Counted from the first letter of the stretch, positions 1-7,266 are shown. The stretch is 36,015 bases of DNA from Pseudomonas maioricensis (GCF_022790535.1 NZ_LOHG01000018.1:1-36015); one strand, 5' to 3'. Translations and numbers: made by a program. The notes: generated by a model from the sequence alone, not told the origin.

Positions 1-195
1 TCGGCAGCTCCTACAGGTCCCACAGGGTCCGCCAACATGAAAAACGTACTCTACGTGCTCGCTTGCAGCGTACTCAAAAGCACGGCAGTGCAATTCCTGA
101 TTGCCCATCCTGCCTACCCTGCCCACTTCCATGACACCGATGGCCGCGCATTCCGGCGCTCAGCCGCGCGGCCAATACGGTGCCATTCATGAGGT
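1..195. other. Leader region with REP fragment
   Basis: The first bases (about 1-16) are one arm of a Pseudomonas GTAGGAGC-type REP palindrome read in reverse. The rest is the upstream region of the first gene. A GGAG Shine-Dalgarno sequence sits just before the ATG at 208. No promoter can be assigned with confidence. Confidence 0.4.
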
Positions 196-207
196 GTGGA
201 GATAGCT

Positions 208-1107
208 ATGCGCAATCAATTTTTAAGGGCGTCACTGGTCCTGACTCTGCTCGCGGCACAGATGGCTGGCAGCGCACAGGCGGCCGAAACGGCAGCCGTC
301 GCCGTTGCTCCGCAATACGACACCAGCCACGTCTATGTCGCGCCCAATGACGTGGACCGCTTCGTGCAAAGCTTCACCGCGACCTTTGGCGGACAGAGCA
401 CCAAGCAAGTAGTCGTCAACGTCCTGCCGACACCCAGCAGCACCACCTCGCAACTGTTGCAGACGCCCTACGGCACCGTGTCCCTGTTTGGATTCACCAC
501 GCCGATCCCGCGTCCTTTCGGCCAGGAGCGCAACGGCTATCTGGTCAAGGACATGGACCTCGCCATCAAGGCAGCGCGTGAAAACGGTGCTGATGTGATC
601 GTCAGCGACTTTCCCGACCCTATCGGCCGCGATGTCGTCGTCCAGTGGCCGGGTGGCGTGAACATGCAGCTTTACTGGCACACCAGCACACCGAACTACG
701 CCGCCTTCCAGACCGTCCCGGAAAACCGCGTTTATGTCTCCAACGACCGCGCTGACGCATTCATCAAATCCTTCCTGGGCTTCTCCCACGGCAAGATCCT
801 CAGCGACGACAAACACGCCTCGGCCATCGACATCGGTCAGGCGAAAAACACCTATCGCCGCGTCAGCATCCAGTCTGATTTCGGGCGCATGACCGTACTC
901 GCCAGCAACGGCCAACTGCCCTACCCGTTCGGCCACGAAACCACCGGCTACGAGGTGCCTGACCTCACGGCAACCCTGAGCAAAGCCACTGGCTCCGGGG
1001 CAAAAATATTGGTTGCACCGTTTACCAGCCAGGGCCGCAGCTCGGCGATGGTTGAATTCCCGGGTGGCTACGTCGCTGAGATTCACCAGTTGCTTGCAGC
1101 CAAGTAA
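208..1107 (+). CDS. Secreted two-domain VOC/glyoxalase-like protein
   Basis: The 299-residue product begins with a typical Sec signal peptide (MRNQF, hydrophobic core, cleavage near AQA/AE). I chose the ATG at 208 over an in-frame start 12 bases earlier because a GGAG ribosome site lies just upstream of it. Two similar halves follow, each starting with a VYV..ND..D.F..SF pattern and ending with a V.(W/F)PGG segment. This is the duplicated beta-alpha-beta layout of vicinal oxygen chelate (glyoxalase/dioxygenase-like) proteins. The enzyme reaction cannot be read from the sequence. Export suggests a periplasmic role. The next gene starts 24 bases downstream and encodes an outer membrane barrel, so the two are probably co-transcribed. 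Confidence 0.75.
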   Translation: MRNQFLRASLVLTLLAAQMAGSAQAAETAAVAVAPQYDTSHVYVAPNDVDRFVQSFTATFGGQSTKQVVVNVLPTPSSTTSQLLQTPYGTVSLFGFTTPIPRPFGQERNGYLVKDMDLAIKAARENGADVIVSDFPDPIGRDVVVQWPGGVNMQLYWHTSTPNYAAFQTVPENRVYVSNDRADAFIKSFLGFSHGKILSDDKHASAIDIGQAKNTYRRVSIQSDFGRMTVLASNGQLPYPFGHETTGYEVPDLTATLSKATGSGAKILVAPFTSQGRSSAMVEFPGGYVAEIHQLLAAK

Positions 1108-1131
1108 GCGCCAGTCAAAACGAGGTCACCA

Positions 1132-2538
1132 ATGAGCCGAAGCAATTGGGTACGTCTGCCCGGGTGGAGCCTGGCAATCCTCTGGCCGCTGTTGAGCGCC
1201 AGTGTATTCGCCGATGAACAACCAACCCGGCCAGTCATCAAAACCAACCGCTGGCAGGAGGACTGGTCCGTACTCAAGGACCCGGCCCTGCGCACCGAAC
1301 CGCTGGACAACCTGAAGTACATCCCGCTGTCCAGCGCCAACCCGTTCACCTACCTGTCGTTGGGCGCGACCTTGCGCGAACGCTTCGAGATGAACGATGC
1401 CAGCGGCTTCGGCATCAACAACGTGTCACGCGACGCCTACCGGATTCAACGCTTCCAGGTGCATGCCGACCTGCACCTCAACGAGAACTGGCGGGTGTTC
1501 ACCGAGCTTGAAGACGCCCGCGCCTACGACAAGACCTCAGTCGGTGGCGCGGACCAGAACCGCGTGGATTTGCGCCTCGCGTTTGTCGAGTACATCAACG
1601 CGTTCGACGCCGGGACCTTAAAGACCCGCGTCGGCCGACAGGACTTCGCCTTCGACCTGCAGCGCTTCATCTCCTCGCGGGATGGCCCCAACGTGCGGCA
1701 GTCCTTCGACGCGCTGTGGGCTGACTGGGAAACCAGCAACTGGCGCTTCATCGGCATCGCCAGCCGCCCGGTGCAATACCTGGACGACCGGCATTTCGAC
1801 GACAAATCCAATTCCGACGTGCAGTTCCACATGCTGCGCGTTGAGCGTCTGATCGACGGCAAGAATGAGCTTTCGGCGTATTACGGTCTGTATGAACGCA
1901 GCGATGCGCGCTACCTAGACGCCGCAGGCAACGAAACCCGACACATCTTCGATGCCAGGCTGGGCGGCGCGGCGCAAGGCTATGACTGGGACATCGAAGG
2001 CATGCTGCAAAGCGGCTCGGTGGGCGGCAAGGACATCAAGGCCTGGGCAGCGGGAAGCCGGCTCGGCTACACCTTCGAAAGCGTGACCTGGAAACCGCGC
2101 ATCGGCTTGCAAACCGACGTAGCCTCAGGTGATCGCAAAGCAGGCGACGGCACCGTGGGCACTTTCAACCCGCTATTCCCCAATGGCTATTACTTCTCCC
2201 TGGCGGGCTACACCGGCTACAGCAACCTGATCCACATCAAGCCGTCGATCACCGTCAAACCCATCGACAAGCTCAGCGTACAAACCGCAGTTGGCCTGCT
2301 CTGGCGGCAAACCACCGACGACGCCGTCTACACCCAGCCCAACATCGCGGTAGCCGGAACCGCAAACCGCGGCGACCGCTGGACCGGTGCCTACGGCCAG
2401 TTGCGCACCGACTACGCCTTCACCCCAAACCTGACCGGCGCCATCGAAGCCGTCCACTACGACATCGGCCAGACCCTGCGCGACGCGGGCGGGCATGACA
2501 GCAATTACCTGGGGGTTGAATTGAAGATGAGCTGGTAG
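1132..2538 (+). CDS. Alginate-export-family outer membrane beta-barrel protein
   Basis: A 468-residue protein with an N-terminal signal peptide (cleavage near VFA/DEQ), then the sequence of an AlgE/alginate-export domain barrel. The conserved start is FTYLSLGATLRERFE, followed by alternating amphipathic strands (for example FQVHADLHLNENWRVFTELEDAR and LKTRVGRQDFAFD). It ends with an aromatic residue, W, as expected for BAM substrates. Homologues outside alginate operons are porins of unknown substrate, and no alginate biosynthesis genes lie next to it. It is likely an outer-membrane uptake or export pore. A GAGGT ribosome site precedes the ATG at 1132. It is probably in an operon with the VOC protein. 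Confidence 0.8.
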   Translation: MSRSNWVRLPGWSLAILWPLLSASVFADEQPTRPVIKTNRWQEDWSVLKDPALRTEPLDNLKYIPLSSANPFTYLSLGATLRERFEMNDASGFGINNVSRDAYRIQRFQVHADLHLNENWRVFTELEDARAYDKTSVGGADQNRVDLRLAFVEYINAFDAGTLKTRVGRQDFAFDLQRFISSRDGPNVRQSFDALWADWETSNWRFIGIASRPVQYLDDRHFDDKSNSDVQFHMLRVERLIDGKNELSAYYGLYERSDARYLDAAGNETRHIFDARLGGAAQGYDWDIEGMLQSGSVGGKDIKAWAAGSRLGYTFESVTWKPRIGLQTDVASGDRKAGDGTVGTFNPLFPNGYYFSLAGYTGYSNLIHIKPSITVKPIDKLSVQTAVGLLWRQTTDDAVYTQPNIAVAGTANRGDRWTGAYGQLRTDYAFTPNLTGAIEAVHYDIGQTLRDAGGHDSNYLGVELKMSW

Positions 2539-2868
2539 CAAGGCGCTGCGTGCTCTTGTTTCGTGACAGATGACACGCACCGACTCGCAGGAACGACCTA
2601 ATGACCTGTAGGAGCCAACTGGTTGGCGAAACGGAAGAGCTGATTTCACCGCTCCGATGCCTCGCCAACAAGTTCAATTATGCAGGGCCCTACTCCGAGG
2701 ACTGTACGGTCTATGCGGGAGCATTCCATGTTCGCCGCTACCGTTCGCCTGTTGGAGCGAGGCTTGCCCGCGAAGAACGATCACCCGATAAACCTGATAA
2801 AAACACTGCGGTGCATCAAGCCCATCAAAAAGCTCTCGACCACCTCCATCCCCCCGCCAAGACACAGC
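2539..2868. repeat. Intergenic region with REP-like palindromes
   Basis: No convincing gene. It contains GTAGGAGC-type REP sequence near 2606-2630 with a GCCAAC/GTTGGC hairpin (2614-2627) and an inverted partner near 2662-2672. Another REP-like stretch (GTTGGAGCGAGGCTTGCCCG) lies near 2752-2771. The open frames across this interval have no recognisable protein features. Confidence 0.55.
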
Positions 2869-3147
2869 CTAAATCGCCTTGCGCTGCCTCTCCAACCCCA
2901 CCAAAGACGCCTCAATCAAAGCACGAACCGCCTCCAACTGATGCACAACAGCACGCCCCAGCGGCCGAAACTCCGGCCTATGGTTATCCGCAGATTCGTA
3001 AGCCGTCGCGGCAGCACAACGCAGATACTCGCTAGCCAGCACCAGCGCATCTTCAACGCTGATATCAGGTTTTACTGTGAAAGGACTGGCGATGGGTGAC
3101 GGGGCCGAAGGTGCAGAGGTAGCCGAATCCGGTGCGGATTTGATCAT
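2869..3147 (-). CDS. Small DUF3077-like hypothetical protein
   Basis: A 92-residue protein starting MIKSAPDS. The ATG at 3147 is preceded by GGGAG at good spacing, so I prefer it to the longer reading from 3183. A Pro/Ser/Ala-rich N-terminus leads into FTVKPDISVEDALVLASEYL and a helical tail. This resembles the small, often multicopy DUF3077-type proteins of Pseudomonas, whose signature is a short V.P.....EAL..AS segment. The function of that family is unknown to me. It is monocistronic and lies downstream of a structured leader (3184-3310). Assignment to the exact family is tentative; the reading frame itself is well supported. Confidence 0.6.
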   Translation of the reverse strand: MIKSAPDSATSAPSAPSPIASPFTVKPDISVEDALVLASEYLRCAAATAYESADNHRPEFRPLGRAVVHQLEAVRALIEASLVGLERQRKAI

Positions 3148-3183
3148 GTGGAATCTCCCGAATGGATTGAACCGCCATGACAC

Positions 3184-3310
3184 AGCCTGCTGACTTAATG
3201 TCGGCCCGCTGCTTGGCGATTGTTACTCCTCGATTGGGGCGGCCTGTCAAAACCGGTCGCTGGTGGAGCGACGGGCGGAGATTATTCCGAGCCCGAGAGC
3301 GGTGCAACAA
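3184..3310 (-). promoter_or_regulatory. Structured leader candidate upstream of the DUF3077-like gene
   Basis: The interval upstream of the small gene contains a compact perfect hairpin at 3256-3272 (stem GTCGCT/AGCGAC with a five-base loop) inside a GC-rich stretch, then AGGAGTAACAA-type sequence on the minus strand. It does not code convincingly. It may be a 5' UTR element or simply a palindromic repeat. Confidence 0.3.
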
Positions 3311-3458
3311 GCGCTGTGCGATATAAGGAAATTTCGGAAGCGCCCTACAGAGGGGGGAGTTCTAGCCTGTAGTCATCTCTCGTGAAGCATCGGAGGGAAT
3401 TGAGCGCGACCGCGATTAAGCGAATAACGTCGTACTTATGTAGAAGATCATAAAAAAT

Positions 3459-3737
3459 TTAGAACAAAGCAAATACAAGAAAATATACAAATAAGGAGAA
3501 AGCTGCAAGACACCCTCTCATTATTGGATCGGCATCTACACCCAAACTGCCTGGCCCGATACCTACGCGCCCTCCCCGGAGATAGTTATAAACAGCCTGA
3601 CCAAACCACAATTGAACGAGCAGCATTGAAAAAAAGCGATGCCAACTTTCATCAAATCTAATAAAGCTCGCTATTAGTGAGACCATCAGCAAAGTAAATC
3701 CGACAACATGGCAATACATCTTCAGAGTTCTCAACAT
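3459..3737 (-). CDS. Small hydrophobic membrane protein, unknown
   Basis: A 92-residue, strongly hydrophobic product with about three membrane segments (roughly residues 9-25, 36-52 and 74-92) and a short basic/glycine loop (YLRGGRVGIGPG). AGAAGG precedes the ATG at 3737 at good spacing, so it looks translated. Base composition is AT-rich like the island that follows. It sits at the distal end of the CDI cassette array, on the same strand. A membrane immunity protein is possible, but nothing in the sequence proves that. I recognise no family. Confidence 0.5.
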   Translation of the reverse strand: MLRTLKMYCHVVGFTLLMVSLIASFIRFDESWHRFFSMLLVQLWFGQAVYNYLRGGRVGIGPGSLGVDADPIMRGCLAAFSLFVYFLVFALF

Positions 3738-3787
3738 CCAACCCTTCTTAAATACCTAAGTTGACTTCTGAACATTGTATCCGCAAT

Positions 3788-3846
3788 GGAAGAAAATTGG
3801 GGCAGAGAATCTGACAAAATCGGGGTTACACCATGATTAAGCACTC
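3788..3846 (-). repeat. Degenerate GGGGTCAGAC-type repeat element
   Basis: A decayed copy of the island's repeat. GAAAATTGGGG is followed by CGGGGTTACACCATGATTAAG, a mutated form of the GGGGTCAGACCACGATTAAG terminus seen intact elsewhere. It marks the distal edge of the cassette array. Confidence 0.5.
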
Positions 3847-3849
3847 GAA

Positions 3850-4029
3850 TGGGGTGAAGTAAAACTTCCAAAAAATCAAACTTTTTGGCTACTCATCCTT
3901 GTAAAGTTCCACTGAATCATTCTCTCGAAGGCTTCCAAACCGCTCATCAGAAACAATCAGCTACTCAATAGAATTGGGTATCGCACCTAACCCCAACTTA
4001 TCACCACACGTACACATCATTGATGGCAT
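3850..4029 (-). pseudogene. Broken CxCG-type small immunity-like gene
   Basis: Read on the minus strand from an ATG at 4029, the frame gives MCTCGDKLGLGAIPNSIE, then a TAG at 3961-3963, then LIVSDERFGSLRENDSVELY, and a second TAG. The layout (CxCG near the N-terminus, a G.IPN..E(W)L.(V/I)SD motif, then ..V(D/E)...LY) resembles small zinc-ribbon-like proteins I associate with toxin-immunity loci. The first TAG sits where a tryptophan (TGG) would be expected. It begins four bases after the stop of the next immunity-like gene, consistent with a serial immunity arrangement. Two in-frame stops and the repeat at 3788-3846 mark it as dead. The family name is not certain. Confidence 0.45.
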
Positions 4030-4033
4030 ATCA

Positions 4034-4303
4034 TTAACTTATCCAGCTCACTTTAAAATCCACTAACTGAGCCTCAAGACCTACCTCACTCTCAAACCAA
4101 TAGTCAAAAACTTCGGCATCGCCATTCTTCAAATAGAGATAATGCCCACCGGTATCACCATCACGATCGTCCTCAACAATTACTCTCCATCCAACATATA
4201 CGCCCGTAAGAACTATACCTTCACGACTCATAAACCTTATACCCTCACCTACGCTGAAATTAGGGAAACTGGAAATAATTGGGGTCAGACCACGATTAAG
4301 CAC
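4034..4303 (-). CDS. Putative orphan immunity protein, 5' end formed by a repeat element
   Basis: An 89-residue acidic protein. The core from about residue 13 (FPNFSVGEGIRFMSREG, then GWRVIVEDDRDGDTGG, then YLKNGDAEVFDYWFE) is coherent and of normal immunity-protein size. The first dozen residues (MLNRGLTPIIS) are translated from the inverted terminus of the repeat at 4271-4374, with a GTG start inside that repeat. The native start and ribosome site therefore appear to have been replaced. Whether it is still expressed is unclear. No partner toxin sequence remains upstream. The immunity role is inferred from position, size and acidity. Confidence 0.5.
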   Translation of the reverse strand: MLNRGLTPIISSFPNFSVGEGIRFMSREGIVLTGVYVGWRVIVEDDRDGDTGGHYLYLKNGDAEVFDYWFESEVGLEAQLVDFKVSWIS

Positions 4304-4374
4304 AAACCAATCTTTTCAGAAAACCGAACTATTAAAGAACGAATACGACAATCGTGGCCTGACCCCATTTTCCT
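4271..4374. mobile_element. Type A inverted-terminus repeat element
   Basis: About 100 bp with inverted ends: GGGGTCAGACCACGATT at 4281-4297 and its near-perfect complement ending at 4366. The GAAAAT/ATTTTC flank is also partly inverted. The interior (AAACCAATCTTTTCAGAAAA) recurs at 5410-5508 and 7605-7683. It has no coding capacity. The whole unit could fold into one long hairpin, as REPIN or MITE sequences do. Confidence 0.75.
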
Positions 4375-4423
4375 TTTCGGTTGTCTGCCCCCTCAAAATT
4401 AGCCCCTTCCATCCAAAATTAAG

Positions 4424-4828
4424 TCATGCCACTGTACGGATCTGAAATATCCCCCCCAGCTCTGAGAGAGCACTTAAAATCTCTTCAAGAACCTCCGGCG
4501 AAACATTTTCTTTAGAGCGCATGCTCAGGAACTTAAATACCTCATCAAGCCCCAATAAAGCCATTACACTAATTATATCCCTCACCAAATCTCGATTTTG
4601 GCCATTCCACATAGAAACCAAACACTTTTCAACTCTAGTTTTCAAGCTGATATTTAACAAGCTATAGGCATGCCACTGCCGGTCACTTAACTCCAATAAT
4701 GGCCTTATAACCGCAGCACCAGAAATGCTTTTAGAGTCAAATCCTCCCAGCACGCCTACAAACTCTTCCTCAAGCTCCTCAACAGTCATTGAGTCGGGCA
4801 GTGCGGCATAGTACGCAAAATCTTTCAT
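4424..4828 (-). CDS. Immunity protein of the type-30-like toxin cassette
   Basis: A 134-residue, mostly helical, acidic protein starting MKDFAYYAALPDSMTVEELE. I chose the ATG at 4828, which lies inside the end of the upstream toxin frame (50-base overlap), because the longer reading from 4894 only translates toxin sequence out of frame. The overlap with a polymorphic-toxin C-terminus is typical of CdiI/immunity genes, which are translationally coupled to their toxin. It presumably binds and neutralises that toxin in the cytoplasm. I cannot assign a numbered Imm family. The frame is intact, and the cassette is bracketed by repeats at 4271-4374 and 5211-5288. Confidence 0.65.
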   Translation of the reverse strand: MKDFAYYAALPDSMTVEELEEEFVGVLGGFDSKSISGAAVIRPLLELSDRQWHAYSLLNISLKTRVEKCLVSMWNGQNRDLVRDIISVMALLGLDEVFKFLSMRSKENVSPEVLEEILSALSELGGIFQIRTVA

Positions 4829-5219
4829 ACTTAAAATCCACGGGAATATGAGTTGAATTGGTAGGCTTCCTATAAACAACACCATCCTGACCAAGTAATT
4901 TGTTGCCTATTTTTATCTGCGCCGCCCATCCTCCCCCCGAGTTAGAACCCAGATACTTTTCGGCATCTGGCGCATGCCACTTAACTTCGACGTTCTGACC
5001 ATTCCATTTGAATTGAAATTTGCTACCGCCCGCAATTGCAGCTGAAGATTTAAAGGTATTAGGAGTGCCAGGCGGCACCAATTTAATCAGATACGCCACA
5101 CTAATCCTACCATCATTAATGAACCCTTTAGCAGAAGTGTAAACATCAAAAAACGGGGGTGGCTTAATTGGCTCTGGCTGGTTTAAATAACCAAAATCTC
5201 CATCAGCTTGAAAATAATT
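4779..5219 (-). pseudogene. Orphan polymorphic toxin C-terminal domain (type-30-like), 5' truncated
   Basis: The frame runs open from the repeat terminus near 5219 through QADGDFGYLNQPEP, GFINDGRISVAYLIKL, FKSSAAIAGGSKFQFKWNG, VEVKWHAPD, GSNSGGGWAAQIKIGNKLL and HIPVDF to a TGA at 4779. The HAPD, SGGGW.AQI..GNK(L) and (T/H)HIP segments match what I recall of 'polymorphic toxin type 30', a CDI/Rhs effector tip domain. It has no delivery domain, and an in-frame stop lies inside the adjoining repeat. This is the least damaged toxin in the array. The GTG at 5099 is the only internal start of note and has no clear ribosome site. It overlaps its immunity gene. Confidence 0.6.
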
Positions 5220-5288
5220 GGGGCCAGACCACGATTAGGCACATATCCTTGATGCATGAAAACAATTGTGGTCTGACCCCATTTTCTC
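5211..5288. mobile_element. Short inverted-terminus repeat element
   Basis: About 75 bp: AATTGGGGCCAGACCACGATT at the left and AATTGTGGTCTGACCCCATT at the right, as inverted complements around a short, different interior. It abuts the start of the type-30-like toxin fragment on one side and the toxin fragment at 5288-5399 on the other. Confidence 0.7.
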
Positions 5289-5399
5289 CCGACTCTTAAC
5301 TGCATTATCGACTTTCCCGTGGTAGGGAGCAGCTTCATAGTCCAATCGGCGCATGGCGCCTGCACTTTCACCGGCAGCTCCTGTCGCTTTTGGACCAAA
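5288..5399 (-). pseudogene. Toxin cassette start fragment (FGPKA...APYHGKVDNAVKSR)
   Basis: On the minus strand the frame from 5399 reads FGPKATGAAGESAGAMRRLD, then YEAAPYHGKVDNAVKSRE, and is cut by the repeat at 5288. APYHGK.DNAVKSR is a linker I associate with polymorphic-toxin tips that carry an EndoU- or HNH-like domain further downstream; that domain is missing here. A TGA stop lies directly before the FGPKA codons, as at other cassette starts. Only the start of the cassette survives. Confidence 0.55.
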
Positions 5400-5409
5400 T
5401 CAATCTACG

Positions 5410-5508
5410 AATAATTGGGGTCAGACCACGATTAGGCACAAACCAATCTTTTCAGAAAACCGAACTATTAAAGAACGAATACGACAATCGTCGTCGGACC
5501 CCATTTTC
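5410..5508. mobile_element. Type A inverted-terminus repeat element
   Basis: A near copy of the element at 4271-4374, with the same interior (AAACCAATCTTTTCAGAAAA). The right terminus has mutated (TCGTCGGACCCC instead of TCGTGGCCTGACCCC). Confidence 0.75.
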
Positions 5509-5531
5509 CTCTTAAAGATCGAACAAAACAA

Positions 5532-5737
5532 AATAGTGGTCTGACCCCGTTTTTCTCATGACCCCGTTTTTCTCCGATTAAGCACAAATCTAATCATTTC
5601 AAAAAAACCAAACTATTAAAGATCGAATAAAACATTCGTGTTCTGACCCCACTTCTCTCCTACCCCCCTTTGACTTCACACAACTCACAATGCTATCTAT
5701 ATTATTTATAAACTAACCGTAGTCTGATCCAGTTTTT
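5532..5737. mobile_element. Composite inverted-terminus element, type C
   Basis: It starts with a lone right terminus (AGTGGTCTGACCCC) and a partial second one, then a type C body. The body from about 5573 to 5737 (CACAAATCTAATCATTTC through CTTTGACTTCACACAACTC to a mutated GTCTGATCC end) is repeated nearly exactly at 8357-8518. It ends where the toxin fragment at 5738-5861 is cut. Confidence 0.7.
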
Positions 5738-5861
5738 TAAGAATTGGCTCAACATCCCCATAGCCAGCGCGTGCCAAACCATCCCGAACACCTGTGCCAA
5801 AACGTACAAAATCATCTGTATTTGAAAAACCTTTTGAAATTACAGGCGCTTTTGCACCAAC
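5738..5861 (-). pseudogene. Toxin cassette start fragment (VGAKAPV...)
   Basis: From 5861 on the minus strand the frame reads VGAKAPVISKGFSNTDDFV, then RFGTGVRDGLARAGYGDVEP, and then enters the repeat at 5737. The F.NTDDFV.FG...R.GLA.AGY segment resembles the start of some CDI/Rhs toxin tips with nucleotidyltransferase-like folds; that comparison is from memory and tentative. The VGAKA codons begin on the base after the TAA stop of the preceding immunity gene. The catalytic part and the immunity gene of this cassette are gone. Confidence 0.5.
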
Positions 5862-6086
5862 TTATTCGTGAGAAGCTAAAGTCTTAGTCGCCTGGTGCAA
5901 AGTAGCCATAAGGTCCTCAAGATTGAAATTCCATTTACCTCCCTCAACGGGGGAATAAATTTCTATTTCAATTGGTCTTCCGGGCTCATGTGATACCTCA
6001 GCCAACTGACTCGACGCCGCCCAAATCTCGAATACGCAATTCTCTCGATCTGGGGGGCTTGTGATTACAGTAGATAAAAGATTCAT
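5862..6086 (-). CDS. Putative CdiI-like immunity protein
   Basis: A 74-residue acidic protein (MNLLSTVITSPPDRENCVFE, ending LMATLHQATKTLASHE). Its ATG overlaps the TGA of the preceding toxin tail (ATGA), the classic coupling of toxin and immunity genes. The IEIEIYSP...W.F.LEDL segment gives a compact alpha/beta pattern, but I recognise no numbered family. The frame is intact although its toxin is interrupted. Its TAA is followed at once by the VGAKA start of the next cassette. Confidence 0.6.
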   Translation of the reverse strand: MNLLSTVITSPPDRENCVFEIWAASSQLAEVSHEPGRPIEIEIYSPVEGGKWNFNLEDLMATLHQATKTLASHE

Positions 6087-6173
6087 GGCTTCGGGGGCTC
6101 CAACAAACCAAAAAATTTCCCATTTGAATCGTAGCGAAGCCCACGGCCATCGGGGGCAATCACATCCACAGAA
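6083..6173 (-). pseudogene. Toxin tail fragment (DVIAPDGRGLRYDSNGKF...)
   Basis: The minus-strand frame ends SSVDVIAPDGRGLRYDSNGK, then FFGLLEPPKP and stop, overlapping the immunity ATG. This is a typical polymorphic-toxin C-terminus, with a G.G.R(F/Y)D..G.F.G(F/L)LEP pattern. It is cut at 6174 by a repeat terminus. The matching cassette start lies beyond the inserted transposase element, at 6650-6709, so this looks like one toxin gene split by the insertion with loss of its core. Confidence 0.55.
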
Positions 6174-6200
6174 GAAAAATGGGGTCAGACCACGATTAAT
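6174..6200. repeat. Terminus of the transposase-bearing repeat element
   Basis: A single inverted terminus (GAAAAATGGGGTCAGACCAC, then GATTAAT) lying 13-15 bases downstream of the transposase remnant's stop codon. It is the same sequence that bounds the short elements, which links the repeat family to this transposase. Confidence 0.7.
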
Positions 6201-6212
6201 AAAATAAAAACC

Positions 6213-6502
6213 TTATATCTGTTTTCTTGGACGGCCAGCGACTCCATAGATTACTCTTCTGCCTAGCGCGAGTCCAATGTCAGATGCGAACTTAGATCCA
6301 CCTAAGACATAGTTGCCATTTGTGGACGCCCTAATTTGGTCTATCAGCTCCGAAGCAACATCCATATTAAAAAGCTCCCTATAATTCTCCGACCGAGCAC
6401 GATCGGAACCACCCAATGAATAATAGTTGTCGTGCGGAGTAATTAATGCTGAAGACTCATTTTGCGCATTCACCCTATAGCTACTCCACGTGTATTCAGC
6501 GG
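6213..6502 (-). pseudogene. C-terminal remnant of a Y1 (IS200/RAYT-like) transposase
   Basis: The minus-strand frame from about 6500 reads AEYTWSSYRVNAQNESSALI, then TPHDNYYSLGGSD, YRELFNMDVASELIDQIRAS, TNGNYVLGGSKFASDIG and GRRVIYGVAGRPRKQI. This is the conserved C-terminal third of REP-associated Y1 tyrosine transposases: a (Y/T)WSSYR motif, an L(I/V)xPHxxYxxLG motif, a NGxxLGxxxF motif and a terminal R.GRPRK. The HUH and catalytic tyrosine region is absent, so the protein is inactive. It breaks exactly at the terminus of the type B element at 6503. Conceptual translation can start at the GTG at 6473, but this is a fragment. Confidence 0.8.
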
Positions 6503-6649
6503 TGGAAAATTGGGGTCAGACCACGATTAAGCACACTGACCGATCTTACAGTCTAGCTAGCCACGCAGGATTGGCGTAACCAAAGCATTTCATAAAAAAC
6601 CAAACTACTAAGGAGTACATGAATAATAGTGGTCTGACCCCGTTTTCCC
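6503..6649. mobile_element. Type B inverted-terminus repeat element
   Basis: About 147 bp with inverted ends (GGAAAATTGGGGTCAGACCA at the left, TGGTCTGACCCCGTTTTCC at the right). The interior holds CTAGCCACGCAGGATTGG and AACCAAAGCATTTCATAAAA. It is nearly identical to the element at 8968-9114 that truncates cdiA. It joins the transposase remnant on one side and a toxin start on the other. Confidence 0.8.
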
Positions 6650-6709
6650 AAAGTCTCCGTCAGCTCTAGATACAACGTTATCCCAGGCTGGAGTTCCTTT
6701 TGCACCGAC
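6650..6709 (-). pseudogene. Toxin cassette start fragment (VGAKGTPAWDNVV...)
   Basis: From 6709 on the minus strand the frame reads VGAKGTPAWDNVVSRADGDFG, then enters the type B repeat. ADGDFG also begins the surviving type-30-like toxin at 5219, so the two cassettes shared this linker. Just upstream another frame reads DELAELASGRTAEGIIAKAL, then ISSYSS and TAG, as if a pre-toxin segment were joined to VGAKG with a one-base frame slip. Confidence 0.5.
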
Positions 6710-6784
6710 TAGCTAGAATAGGAAGAAATCAGAGCCTTTGCGATTATACCTTCCGCGGTACGGCCGGATGCCAGCTCAGCCAGC

Positions 6785-7264
6785 TCATCCATCGATGATC
6801 AAATTTGAGCTTAAATACTCGTAGAAACCCTCTTGAAGCTCTGATTTTTTCACAGCAAGAACGCCAAATTCCTCATATACGCTTTCAAAGGCAACCCATT
6901 TGCACGCGCTTTCGCATAGAACTATTGGATAACTAACTGCTCCATCAAAAAAACTTTCAAACTTTTTATTTAACCAACGAACATCTTTCTCTAAATCGCT
7001 TCCATCGAAGGAAAAACAAGAGTTACCTAATCGCTCGCCTCCTGAAAACTTTATAAATACATCTGACTTATAGCTGGAAACGCTATTCCATACCAATCCC
7101 GAAAAAATTTCAAAAAAACAGAGCAATGGCCTCTCAAAAAACCAAAACAGAAATCCACCACCAACAAAAACATTCATCGGCAAGTCTTTATTAAAATTCA
7201 TTACCCCTGACAGCCTATCAAGAAAACAATTCAAATCTTCATCTTCAACTTTCAAAACAGCCAT
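6785..7264 (-). CDS. Putative orphan immunity protein
   Basis: A 159-residue protein (MAVLKVEDEDLNCFLDRLSG). The ATG at 7264 follows AGGAG at good spacing. The sequence is acidic and aromatic-rich (FVGGGFLFWFFERPLLCFFE) with no membrane-spanning pattern clear enough to call, and I recognise no family. A toxin tail (TIEGVKKPTAKIRFSGE, stop at 7267) ends just upstream on the same strand, so this is the cognate immunity position. The frame is intact while the toxin is reduced to about 20 residues. Confidence 0.6.
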   Translation of the reverse strand: MAVLKVEDEDLNCFLDRLSGVMNFNKDLPMNVFVGGGFLFWFFERPLLCFFEIFSGLVWNSVSSYKSDVFIKFSGGERLGNSCFSFDGSDLEKDVRWLNKKFESFFDGAVSYPIVLCESACKWVAFESVYEEFGVLAVKKSELQEGFYEYLSSNLIIDG

Positions 7265-7266
7265 GA

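Noticed and set aside
1132..2538. Part of an alginate biosynthesis operon
   Set aside because: Although AlgE-like, no alg8/alg44/algD genes adjoin it; the AlgF/AlgJ-like genes 23 kb away belong to a different operon.
2601..3099. Overlapping plus-strand open frames
   Set aside because: They run through REP palindromes and antisense to the better supported DUF3077-like gene, with Pro/Gln/Thr-rich nonsense translations.
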